DNA of 64,000 nt from DASWLF01 sp963768765 (GTDB lineage Bacteria; Desulfobacterota; Desulfobaccia; Desulfobaccales; 0-14-0-80-60-11): NCBI GenBank assembly GCA_963768765.1, contig CAVYJK010000014.1, forward strand, positions 124,001 to 188,000. Reading direction: 5' to 3'. This document shows, piece by piece, positions 1 through 8,653 of this stretch. The notes beneath the pieces were generated by a model, which saw only the letters and a program-made list of their open reading frames with translations, did no database searches and was not told where the DNA came from. The first letter of the stretch is position 1. Every line of letters starts with the position of its first letter. The translations under genes and the position numbers were made by a program.

Positions 1-66
1 GTAACCCGGCGCGGCGATGAGCCCCCCTCCCCTGCCGGAAACCTGACCCATAATTAACCGCCGCCC

Positions 67-1056
67 CTACTTTTTCAGCCAGCCCATCATGGCTCTAAGC
101 TTCTTGCCCACTTCCTCGATGGGATGCTGCGCCTCCTGGCGCCTGAGGGCGTTGAATACCGGCCGTTTGGCCTGGTTCTCCAGGATCCATTCCCGGGCGA
201 ACTCGCCGGACTGCACCTCGTAGAGGATCTGGCGCATCTCTTCCCGGGTCTCCTCGGTGATAATGCGTGTGCCCCGGGTGTAGTCGCCGAATTCCGCGGT
301 GTCGCTCACCGAGTAGCGCATGTAGCTGATGCCGCCCTGGTAAAAGAGGTCCACGATGAGCTTCAGCTCGTGGAGGCACTCGAAGTAAGCGATCTCCGGG
401 GCGTAGCCCGCCTCCACCAGGGTGTCGAAGCCGGCCTTGACCAGTTCGCTGACGCCGCCGCAGAGGACGCACTGTTCGCCGAACAGGTCCGTCTCCGTCT
501 CTTCCCGGAAGCTGGTCTCCAGCACCCCGGCCCGGGTGGCCCCGATGCCCTTGGCATAGGCCAGGGCCGTTACCAGGGCCTGACCCGAGGGGTTCTGCTC
601 CACCGCCACCAGGGAGGGGACGCCGGCCCCTTTCTCGTATTCACTGCGCACCAGGTGACCCGGCCCCTTGGGGGCCACCATGATGACGTCGATTTCGGGG
701 CCCGGCACGATCTGGCCGAAGTGGATGTTGAAGCCGTGGGAAAAGAGCAGGGTCTTGCCCTTTATCATGTGGGGCTTCAGGTCCCGCTCGTAAAGCTGCG
801 CCTGGACGTGGTCCTGGGTCAGGATCTGCACCACCTGGGCCTGGGCCGCGGCTTCGGAGGCCGACACCGGCTTGAAGCCGTACTTCACCGCCAGCTCATA
901 GTTGGGAGTTCCCGGCATTTCGGAGACCACCACGTCCAGGCCGCTGTCCCTGAGGTTCAGGGCCTGGGCGTGGCCCTGGGAACCGAAGCCGATGATGGCC
1001 ACTTTTTTGCCCTTGAGCACTCCCAAATCCGCATCCGCATCGTAATACATCTTCAT
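67..1056 (-). CDS. ilvC: Ketol-acid reductoisomerase (class I, short form)
   Basis: Catalyses isomerisation and reduction of acetolactate/acetohydroxybutyrate in valine, leucine and isoleucine synthesis (cytosol). The 329 aa match the short class I form. The Rossmann loop GFGSQG is at residues 23-28. The metal ligands of the knotted C-terminal domain are visible in ETETDLFGEQ and in CLHELKL. The cofactor loop after beta-2 reads SEMPGTPNYE (residues 45-54). It has a Glu and lacks the Arg/Ser set that grips the NADPH 2'-phosphate, so NADH preference is plausible (inference). ATG at 1056 has AGGAAA about 8 bases upstream. It is the last gene of the ilvBNC operon, and 116 bases with repeats separate it from ilvN. 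Confidence 0.96.
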   Translation of the reverse strand: MKMYYDADADLGVLKGKKVAIIGFGSQGHAQALNLRDSGLDVVVSEMPGTPNYELAVKYGFKPVSASEAAAQAQVVQILTQDHVQAQLYERDLKPHMIKGKTLLFSHGFNIHFGQIVPGPEIDVIMVAPKGPGHLVRSEYEKGAGVPSLVAVEQNPSGQALVTALAYAKGIGATRAGVLETSFREETETDLFGEQCVLCGGVSELVKAGFDTLVEAGYAPEIAYFECLHELKLIVDLFYQGGISYMRYSVSDTAEFGDYTRGTRIITEETREEMRQILYEVQSGEFAREWILENQAKRPVFNALRRQEAQHPIEEVGKKLRAMMGWLKK

Positions 1057-1151
1057 CAGTCGATTTCCTTTCCTGAATTGAGCTATCAGCTTTCAGCTAT
1101 CAGCAGTAAGCAAAAACTAACGCCATATTTATTCTTAAAATCCAAAATCAT

Positions 1152-1168
1152 GGTGGGCGGTGCCCACC
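1152..1168. repeat. Dispersed palindrome, GGTGGGC family
   Basis: GGTGGGCGGTGCCCACC lies between ilvN and ilvC. Related copies are at 26943-26962 and 60864-60882. The short inverted repeat is confined to intergenic DNA, and its function is unknown. Confidence 0.6.
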
Positions 1169-1172
1169 CTAG

Positions 1173-1664
1173 TCAATCCTTTTTGCTCCGCTGAATGGCC
1201 AGCGTGCCGGTGCGCACCACTTCCTGGATGCCCAGACTCTTGAGGAGTTCCAGCACCGCCCGGATCTTTTCGTGGTTGCCGGTGATTTCCAGGGTATAAG
1301 TGCTGGGGCTCACGTCCACCACCCGGCAGCGGAAGATGTCGGCGATGCGCAGGACTTCGGCCCGGGACCTGTCCTCGGCCTTGACCCTGACCAGGGCCAT
1401 TTCCCGCTCCACGTGTTCCAACTCGCTCAGGTCCACCACCTTGATGACGTTGATCAGCTTGCGCAGCTGCTTGATGATCTGCTCGATGATCTGCTCATCG
1501 CCCGAAGAAACCAAGGTGATGCGGGAGACCTCCGGGTCCATGGTCTCCGCCACGCACAGGCTCTCGATGTTGAAGCCCCGGCCGCTGAACAGGCCCGTCA
1601 CCCGGGAGAGCACCCCGGGAGTATTGTCCACTTCCACTGCAATCGTATGCCGGCGTTCCATCAT
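1173..1664 (-). CDS. ilvN: Acetolactate synthase small (regulatory) subunit
   Basis: Regulatory subunit of acetohydroxyacid synthase that confers valine feedback on the large subunit. The 163 aa fit the family. An N-terminal ACT domain spans about residues 5-80, with the typical VDNTPGVLSRVTGLFSGRG stretch. A C-terminal ALS_ss_C domain spans about 85-160. Start ATG 1664 is followed by a second ATG. AGGAG lies 4 bases upstream and overlaps the ilvB stop, so translation is probably coupled. The gap to ilvB is 6 bases. Confidence 0.96.
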   Translation of the reverse strand: MMERRHTIAVEVDNTPGVLSRVTGLFSGRGFNIESLCVAETMDPEVSRITLVSSGDEQIIEQIIKQLRKLINVIKVVDLSELEHVEREMALVRVKAEDRSRAEVLRIADIFRCRVVDVSPSTYTLEITGNHEKIRAVLELLKSLGIQEVVRTGTLAIQRSKKD

Positions 1665-1670
1665 AATCTC

Positions 1671-3356
<1,686 letters not shown>

Positions 3357-3360
<4 letters not shown>

Positions 3361-3593
3361 AGCACGCCTTCCTTTTGCCGATATTTGGCCAAAATTTGCT
3401 CTATTCTGTCGCGGCCGGCCAGCTTCAACTTTTGCAACCGCTTCCGCTCTATGGTCTCTGCCGCGGTAAGATAGGAACGGCGGTTGAATTCCTCCAATAG
3501 ACGCTCATACTCCCGGTGTTCTTCTACGTAACGCTTCAACTCCGGATCCCGCGCCATCATCTCCTCAATGATTTCCAGATCCCGTTTCTCCAT
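3357..3593 (-). CDS. DUF465 (YdcH-like) small coiled-coil protein
   Basis: 78 aa, highly charged and almost entirely helical, starting MEKRDLEIIEE. It resembles the DUF465/YdcH family, whose role is not established. The ATG at 3593 was chosen over upstream in-frame codons because the promoter (-10 at 3640-3645) lies only about 40 bases ahead. The upstream extension also has no family-like content. Its stop overlaps the ilvB start by 4 bases (ATGA), making it the first gene of the ilv operon. A partner role in that pathway is not known. Confidence 0.8.
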
Positions 3594-3639
3594 GCCCCTC
3601 TTTGCCCCTGGCCTAAGGTTTCTCAAAGTTACAACCGAA

Positions 3640-3668
3640 ATATTAAAATAATGCAAGGTATTTGTCAA
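3640..3668 (-). promoter_or_regulatory. Sigma-70 promoter of the DUF465-ilvBNC operon
   Basis: On the minus strand TTGACA (3668-3663), a 17-base spacer and TAATAT (3645-3640). Predicted transcript start is near 3633, about 40 bases before the DUF465 ATG. No attenuator or T-box could be recognised in this short leader. Confidence 0.75.
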
Positions 3669-4146
3669 TCGCGGCGGAGCGAGACAGGGCCGAAAACTGG
3701 GAGCAAAAAGCGGGACTGGAGTGGCAGTAAAAAATTGGGGGGCCACCGAAGGGAAATGGCTTAAAGAGGCCACCGGGAGGAACCGCCCGTAGGCATAGTG
3801 CTCAACATTAAACCTGGCCGAGTAAAAGGGCCACGCCCCGACTGCATGGTTAATTAAAGGCAACCTGGTGGGACTGCAACCCCCACATCGCGCCCCTTCT
3901 AGTCGCAGTGCTTCAGGGGGGCCGGCGGCAGATTTTCCGGTCCTCAGGTTGCCAATTTTAAATTAATCATCATTTTCCAGACAACAAGGGGGGGGGCGAA
4001 GCCGGGGGAGAATTTATCGGTTCCGGGATCGGGACGGCGCACCCGTCTGCCTGCCGCCGGCCCCTAACAGGAAGACCCCCAAGGCCACCCTGCCGGAACC
4101 TCAAGAAGCTGCCCTGCCGTCCCCGGCCACGTCCTGGAAAGGTACT
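3669..4146. other. Gene-free stretch upstream of the ilv promoter
   Basis: 478 bases between the ilv promoter and the 3' end of the DUF3108 gene. It contains the long-range inverted repeat at 3850-3966. A 168-codon frame running through it from 3863 into the DUF465 gene is not protein-like (Pro/Phe/Arg-rich, no family resemblance). Confidence 0.6.
3850..3966. repeat. Paired arms enclosing a GC-rich core, candidate structured RNA or relic element
   Basis: GGCAACCTG at 3859-3867 pairs perfectly with CAGGTTGCC at 3945-3953, and both are continued outward by AT-rich complementary sequence (TTAATTAA and AATTAA ends). The 77-base interior holds further pairing segments. It lies upstream of the ilv promoter, so it is not part of that leader. 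I do not recognise it as a known riboswitch. Confidence 0.4.
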
Positions 4147-5010
4147 TCAGCTTCCTGGGGCTTGGTTTGCGACCTTGCCGGTCGCCAGGTCCGGCAGCCG
4201 CGCCTTCAAGCCTTTGCCCCCGGGCAGCAGCTCGCCGCTGATGGTGCCGACCCCCAGAACCGTGGTCCAGGCCTGTTTGGGCACCCTTTGATCGTCTAAA
4301 TAGGCATACACCAGGGTCGATTTCTGCCTGGCCTGGTCGAAGAAGGATATCATGGTCTTGAAGCCCTGGCCGGTCTCCTCCCCGATGCGCACCTCGATCT
4401 CTTCAGGCTTGGGATAAGGGATGCCCCGCAGCTTGAAAACCTGGCCTCCCCTGACTGGTCCCAAAAAACCCAGGCGGCAATTATAGAAGGCGGTTAAGGG
4501 ATCGTAGATGGGCTCCGTTAGGGTGGTGTGCCATTTTAACACCATCCCCTTGCCCGTCTTCAGCTGCCACATTTCCAGCTTGCCCTGGGCGTAGTCGAAA
4601 CGGTATTCCTTCAAATGGCGCTTGCCCTTGCGCCGGGACTCTTCCCGGTAGACCAAAGGCAGGAGCCGGCCGTCCCGCCACACCATGTCGGTGCGGTAGC
4701 TGTCCTGCCGGTCGCCGCTGATGGTTTTCAAAACGCCCCGGGGCCCGCCGGAGACCTCGGCCTGGTATCTGCCGGTTCCCAGGCTTTTCAGGGTGAGCCT
4801 GGCCCTGGCTGCATCCCGCCATATCAGCACATCCACCCGGAAGTGCAGGTCCTCCAGCAGAGAATCGCCGTCGATGTTGGCCCGGCCGGGAACGCAGAAT
4901 GCCGCAAGGATAATGAGCGCCAGCCAACCCCAACGGAGGGGCCGGTTTCGTCCCCTTTGGCCAGCTTGGCAGGGATAGGGTTTCCGGCGCCCTCTTCCTT
5001 TCCAATCCAT
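4147..5010 (-). CDS. Exported DUF3108 protein (copy 1)
   Basis: 287 aa with a basic N-region and a hydrophobic segment at about residues 27-44 ending in an Ala-type cleavage site, so probably periplasmic. The mature part has the DUF3108 pattern: a first beta-rich block LTLKSLGTGRYQAEV, then the paired signatures MVWRDGRLLPLVYRE and LKEYRFDYAQGKL, then EPIYDPLTAFYN. The family role is unknown. A beta-barrel-like lipid or polymer carrier is sometimes suggested. GAGGA is 4 bases before the ATG. It lies 17 bases after its paralogue and is the last gene of the J-domain operon. Confidence 0.8.
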   Translation of the reverse strand: MDWKGRGRRKPYPCQAGQRGRNRPLRWGWLALIILAAFCVPGRANIDGDSLLEDLHFRVDVLIWRDAARARLTLKSLGTGRYQAEVSGGPRGVLKTISGDRQDSYRTDMVWRDGRLLPLVYREESRRKGKRHLKEYRFDYAQGKLEMWQLKTGKGMVLKWHTTLTEPIYDPLTAFYNCRLGFLGPVRGGQVFKLRGIPYPKPEEIEVRIGEETGQGFKTMISFFDQARQKSTLVYAYLDDQRVPKQAWTTVLGVGTISGELLPGGKGLKARLPDLATGKVANQAPGS

Positions 5011-5027
5011 ATTATCCTCACTGCGGG

Positions 5028-5807
5028 TTACTGCTGCTGGTTATTGGGCTTGGGAAGACGCAGCTCGTCCTGCTTCAAAATCTCGGCAGAGTCCAGCAGG
5101 TGGCCCGTCAGCTTGCCGAATTGCAGCACCCTGAACCAGGCCGTTTTGGGAACCCAATCGGGCCCCGCGTAGATGAAATACGGTCCCCGCTCTTTACCCG
5201 ATTTTTCCCGGATGGTCAAAGTGACCTTGCGGCCCTGGGCCGTCTCCGGGCCCAGCTGGATTACCATCGCTTCCGGGTCCGGGGTGGGGATGGTTTGAAC
5301 TCGCAGGGTATCGCCGGCGCCCAGGGGTCCGAAGGCGCCCGCCCGGATATTGTAAAACAGGCTCAAAGGATCGTAGACCGGCTCCTTCAAGGGGACCTGC
5401 CACCTCTTGGAGATTTTCTGGTCTTCAGTTTGGCGCCAGTATTCCAGCCGGCCCTTCTCGTAGTCGAAGCGGTACTCTTTCACCACGCGGCGCCCGCTGA
5501 TGCGGATTTTCTCCCGGTAAACCAGGGGCTGAAAGCGGCCGTCCCGGAAGACCATCTCCGTCTGGTACCGCTCCGGCAGCCACCGGCTCAAAAGGCCCCA
5601 CACGCCCTTGGCGCCGTCGGAGAATTCCGCCAGGTAGCGGCCCGGCCCCAGTTCCTTGAGGGTCAGATTGACCCTGGCCATTTCCGTCCAGGGGCCCAGG
5701 CTGATGCGGTAAGGCAGATCTTCCAGCGCCGGCGCGGCCCAGCCGCTCCCGGGATACGCCAGCAACAGGAAAGCTGCCCAAAGCAGCGCCAGGATCCGGG
5801 GCATCAT
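5028..5807 (-). CDS. Exported DUF3108 protein (copy 2)
   Basis: 259 aa from the ATG at 5807 (the following codon is also ATG). A signal peptide (ILALLWAAFLLLAYPGSGWA) directs export. It is a clear tandem paralogue of the downstream gene, sharing the order LTLKELGPGRYLAEF, MVFRDGRFQPLVYRE, VKEYRFDYEKGRLEY and EPVYDPLSLFYN. The start overlaps the stop of the J-domain gene (ATGATG over TGA), which implies coupled translation. A longer frame to 5873 exists but would bury the signal peptide and overlap the J-domain gene further. Confidence 0.8.
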   Translation of the reverse strand: MMPRILALLWAAFLLLAYPGSGWAAPALEDLPYRISLGPWTEMARVNLTLKELGPGRYLAEFSDGAKGVWGLLSRWLPERYQTEMVFRDGRFQPLVYREKIRISGRRVVKEYRFDYEKGRLEYWRQTEDQKISKRWQVPLKEPVYDPLSLFYNIRAGAFGPLGAGDTLRVQTIPTPDPEAMVIQLGPETAQGRKVTLTIREKSGKERGPYFIYAGPDWVPKTAWFRVLQFGKLTGHLLDSAEILKQDELRLPKPNNQQQ

Positions 5808-6115
5808 TCCTTCTCTTCCCCCGGGTCTTTGGGGGGACCCCAGACCCCGGTGTAAAAACGCGCCGCCCACCATTTCTGGAGGTCTTCCGGGCTGTCGGTG
5901 TCTATCAGTTCGTAGCGGTAACCGTCTATCAGTTTGACTAGGCGCTGGTAGGCGGCGTTAATCTGCTGCATGCGGGTCCGGTACTCGGCCTCCGCCCCTG
6001 CCGGGGCCCGGTCCGGATGCCAGCGGCGGGCCGCCCGCCGGTAAGCCGTCCGGATCTCTTTGCGGCTGGCCTTGAGGTCCAGGCCCAGGATCTCGCGAGC
6101 TTCTTCTACAGTCAT
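5804..6115 (-). CDS. Small J-domain protein
   Basis: 103 aa. The J-domain occupies residues 2-70 with HPD at 33-35 (RRWHPDRAP), helix II IRTAYRRAARR and helix III INAAYQRLVKLI. The C-terminal 30 residues have no recognisable domain. J-domains stimulate Hsp70 ATPase. This short form has no Zn-finger or client-binding region. Start 6115 was chosen because a promoter with a perfect TATAAT lies at 6176-6203, inside the longer frame that reaches 6277. No strong Shine-Dalgarno is seen. It is the first gene of an operon with two exported DUF3108 proteins, an odd pairing of a cytosolic co-chaperone with periplasmic proteins. Confidence 0.75.
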   Translation of the reverse strand: MTVEEAREILGLDLKASRKEIRTAYRRAARRWHPDRAPAGAEAEYRTRMQQINAAYQRLVKLIDGYRYELIDTDSPEDLQKWWAARFYTGVWGPPKDPGEEKE

Positions 6116-6459
6116 AACGGGGTCTTGCGGCACCGGGCGGGCGCCGCTCTTTGATTCCCTCCCTGCAATTGGATTATTATACCCTGATTCTTCCGACTCG
6201 CAAATCCTTAAAGGTTTGGGCTCCGGCGGTGGCCCCTCGGCTCTCCCGACCTTGAACCTGCATCCCCGCCTTGTCATCTTGCGCCAACCATGTTAGGTTA
6301 TAAACAATTAGCCCGGCTGTTTCTTCTTCTCCCAGGGTCCGGCGTCACCGCCCCCGGAGATGACAGGGGCGCCAGGCGACACTACCTGCTACTGCCGGCG
6401 GGGCCGGCCGCCGCTAATTCGGCTCCCGCCAGTTTTGAGAAAGGGGAAGCAAGGATTTC
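6116..6459. other. Divergent intergenic region
   Basis: 344 bases between the J-domain operon (minus) and pyrR (plus). It holds the minus-strand promoter at 6176-6203. For pyrR only poor elements are seen (TTGTCA at 6271, TATAAA at 6299, badly spaced). No attenuator hairpin of the pyr type was recognised. Confidence 0.5.
6176..6203 (-). promoter_or_regulatory. Promoter of the J-domain/DUF3108 operon
   Basis: Minus-strand TTGCGA (6203-6198), 16-base spacer and perfect TATAAT (6181-6176). Predicted start is near 6170, a leader of about 55 bases to the chosen ATG. Confidence 0.55.
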
Positions 6460-7014
6460 ATGACTCCCAAAAAGCCTTTGGGCATGCCCGCCCCGGAGCT
6501 GGACCGGACCCTGGAGCGCCTCACCGACGAGATCATGGCGCAGCATCAGCAACTGGACCGGATGTTGTTCGTGGGCATCCGCACCGGCGGCGCCTTCCTG
6601 GCCCAGCGACTGGCCGACAAGATTGGCGGCCGCACTTCCAGGCCGGTTCGGGTAGGGGTCCTGGACATCACCCTCTACCGGGACGACTGGACCCAGCTCA
6701 GCCACAAGCCCCTGGTTGGCAAGACCGAGCTGCCGGGCTCCATCGACGACCAGGAGGTGGTCCTGGTGGATGACGTGCTGTTCACCGGCCGCACGGTGCG
6801 GGCGGCGCTGGACGCCCTCATCGATTACGGCCGGCCCCGCCGCATCGAACTGGCGGTGCTCGTCGACCGCGGCGGCCGGGAACTCCCCATCCAGCCCGAT
6901 TACGTGGGCCGCACCATAAAACTGCCCCCCGGCCAGCGGGTTAACGTTTATCTCCAGGAGATGGGGCGGGCCGACGAAGTGGCCATCGAATCGGGGCCGC
7001 CGGAACGAGGCTGA
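6460..7014 (+). CDS. pyrR: PyrR-type uracil phosphoribosyltransferase/regulator
   Basis: 184 aa. The PRPP-binding motif VVLVDDVLFTGRT (residues 100-112) and overall length match PyrR, which attenuates pyrimidine gene mRNA in many bacteria and has uracil phosphoribosyltransferase activity. AAGGA at 6451 precedes the ATG by 5 bases. No pyrimidine biosynthesis gene is adjacent, so its role here cannot be read from context. The stop overlaps the next ATG (TGATG), so it starts a four-gene operon. Confidence 0.9.
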   Translation: MTPKKPLGMPAPELDRTLERLTDEIMAQHQQLDRMLFVGIRTGGAFLAQRLADKIGGRTSRPVRVGVLDITLYRDDWTQLSHKPLVGKTELPGSIDDQEVVLVDDVLFTGRTVRAALDALIDYGRPRRIELAVLVDRGGRELPIQPDYVGRTIKLPPGQRVNVYLQEMGRADEVAIESGPPERG

Positions 7015-8252
7015 TGGACCGGCAGAAAAAGGCCAAAGGCCGCGCCCAGCCTGGCCTGCCGCCCCTGGCGCCCGAAGCCGCCGCCGCGCTCCAAGACCTG
7101 ATGACCCAGATAGCCGCGGCCCTGCAAGGGGGCCGAGACCCGGCCGCCGTCCAGGAGCTGATAACTTTAAGGCCCCAGGACCGCGGTTGGGACCTGCACC
7201 TCATTACGGCCCTGGGAAACCTGGCTCACCCTTCGGTTCCCATTCTCCTGGCCGCCCTTTTCGGGTCGGTCCGGGACAAGGCCCGGCGCAAGGCTTTGAA
7301 AAGGGCCCTGCATCTCCTTAAGACCCGGGGGGTGCCGGTGCCGGCGGAACTGCTGCCCCGGGAGGAAGTCACCCTGGGCTCGGCCCGCATCGCCGCCGCG
7401 GCCCTGGTCTCCCCGGTGTTCGGCAACGGCGACAGTTACGTCATCCTGGAAGGCCCGCCGGAAATCCTGGGAGGTAACTTCCTGGTCTCCCGGATCAGCG
7501 ACCGGGAGGGTTTTAAGGAGTGCCATCTGCTGAATCTCAAACGCCGGCAGCAGGATGCATTTTGGGACCACTTCCGGCAGCAAGGTCTGACCCAGTGGGT
7601 GGCGGTGCCGGCCTCTTACGCCGTGGGCCTGCTGGAAGAAGCCTACCGCCTGAATCCCCGGTCCGAATCCGGGGCCGGCCGTTTTGCTGCCTTGCGGGAG
7701 AAGCTTTTTAAGAACTGGGGCCGCCCCGAAGACGCCCCCGACCTGGAGCGGTCCCTACCTGAGATCGAGGCCCCGGAATCGAGCCGCCTCCTGGAGCAAT
7801 CCCGGCAGCTGGCAGTGGACCCCTGGTTCAACTCCTGGCTGCCGTCCCTGGAAGAGATTACCCCGTGGTTCAACAAGATCAGGGAAGTCCAGGAAAGCCC
7901 CCTGGTCCTTTCGGATCAGCAACGCCAGGTCCGGGTGGACACGGTGGTGGAGGAGGCCACCCGGGCCCTCTTTCCCTTGGAGGAGCGCCCCCTTTGGAGC
8001 CGGCGCCTTAAGAGCATGGCCTATTACCTGGAGATCCTGGGCCGGCGGCAAGAGGCCCGCAGCGCCCTGGCGGCCGCGGCGAATCTGGTTCCGGACCAGA
8101 GCCGGCTCGCCGGGGAGAACCCCTTGCTCCAGGCCCTGGTGCAGTATTCCCTGCGCCTGGCCTGGGAAACCCTGGAAAAACCCCAGGAAGCCGCCGGGCC
8201 CTCCTCCGGGCTGGTAGCCCCGCCCACCGAGTCCCTGCTCATTCGGAGGTAG
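7014..8252 (+). CDS. Conserved-looking protein of unknown function, HEAT-like N-terminus
   Basis: 412 aa, not recognised. Residues about 15-110 are helical and resemble a short HEAT-type array (GNLAHPSVPILLAALFGSVRD, then RRKALKRALHLLKTRGV). A middle beta-containing part has GDSYVILEGPPEILGG, and the C-terminal half is helical (ITPWFNKIREVQESP, YYLEILGRRQEARSAL). No signal peptide, membrane segment or catalytic motif is apparent. The ATG shares one base with the pyrR stop (TGATG), so it is translationally coupled. The next gene follows after 2 bases. Confidence 0.7.
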   Translation: MDRQKKAKGRAQPGLPPLAPEAAAALQDLMTQIAAALQGGRDPAAVQELITLRPQDRGWDLHLITALGNLAHPSVPILLAALFGSVRDKARRKALKRALHLLKTRGVPVPAELLPREEVTLGSARIAAAALVSPVFGNGDSYVILEGPPEILGGNFLVSRISDREGFKECHLLNLKRRQQDAFWDHFRQQGLTQWVAVPASYAVGLLEEAYRLNPRSESGAGRFAALREKLFKNWGRPEDAPDLERSLPEIEAPESSRLLEQSRQLAVDPWFNSWLPSLEEITPWFNKIREVQESPLVLSDQQRQVRVDTVVEEATRALFPLEERPLWSRRLKSMAYYLEILGRRQEARSALAAAANLVPDQSRLAGENPLLQALVQYSLRLAWETLEKPQEAAGPSSGLVAPPTESLLIRR

Positions 8253-8254
8253 CG

Positions 8255-8653
8255 ATGCTGCACACCCTGTCGGTGCGTACCGGCAGCCGCACCGAGTTCC
8301 TGGACCTGACCTCCAGGATAGAGGAGGTGGTGGGCGCCAGCGGCGTCCGGGAGGGTCTGTGCCACCTCTTCGTGCCCCACACCACCGCGGGGGTCACCAT
8401 CAATGAGAACGCCGACCCCAGCGTCAAGGCCGACATCCTCATGGTCCTGAACAAAGTTATCAGCGACCGGGAAGCCTACCGCCACTCGGAAGGCAACTCC
8501 CCGGCCCACATCAAGTCCTCGCTGGTGGGCCCCCAGCTCACCGTGCCGGTGTCCGAAGGCCGCCTGCTCCTGGGCACCTGGCAGGGCATCTACTTCTGCG
8601 AATTCGACGGCCCCCGCAGCCGCCAGCTTCACGTTAAAGTCGTGGCCGACTGA
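8255..8653 (+). CDS. YjbQ/UPF0047 family protein
   Basis: 132 aa, full length for the YjbQ family (secondary thiamine-phosphate synthase-type fold). Signatures are LFVPHTTAGVTINENADPSV at 42-61 with the conserved His, HIKSSLVGPQLTVPV, and GTWQGIYFCEFDGPR near the C-terminus. The family has weak thiamine-phosphate synthase activity in one member, but the physiological role is unsettled. GGAGG overlaps the stop of the preceding gene and sits about 6 bases before the ATG. Confidence 0.9.
   Translation: MLHTLSVRTGSRTEFLDLTSRIEEVVGASGVREGLCHLFVPHTTAGVTINENADPSVKADILMVLNKVISDREAYRHSEGNSPAHIKSSLVGPQLTVPVSEGRLLLGTWQGIYFCEFDGPRSRQLHVKVVAD

Noticed and set aside
3594..3640. T-box or leader-peptide attenuator for the ilv operon
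   Set aside because: The leader after the predicted start is only about 40 bases and shows no specifier stem, T-box sequence or run of Ile/Leu/Val codons.
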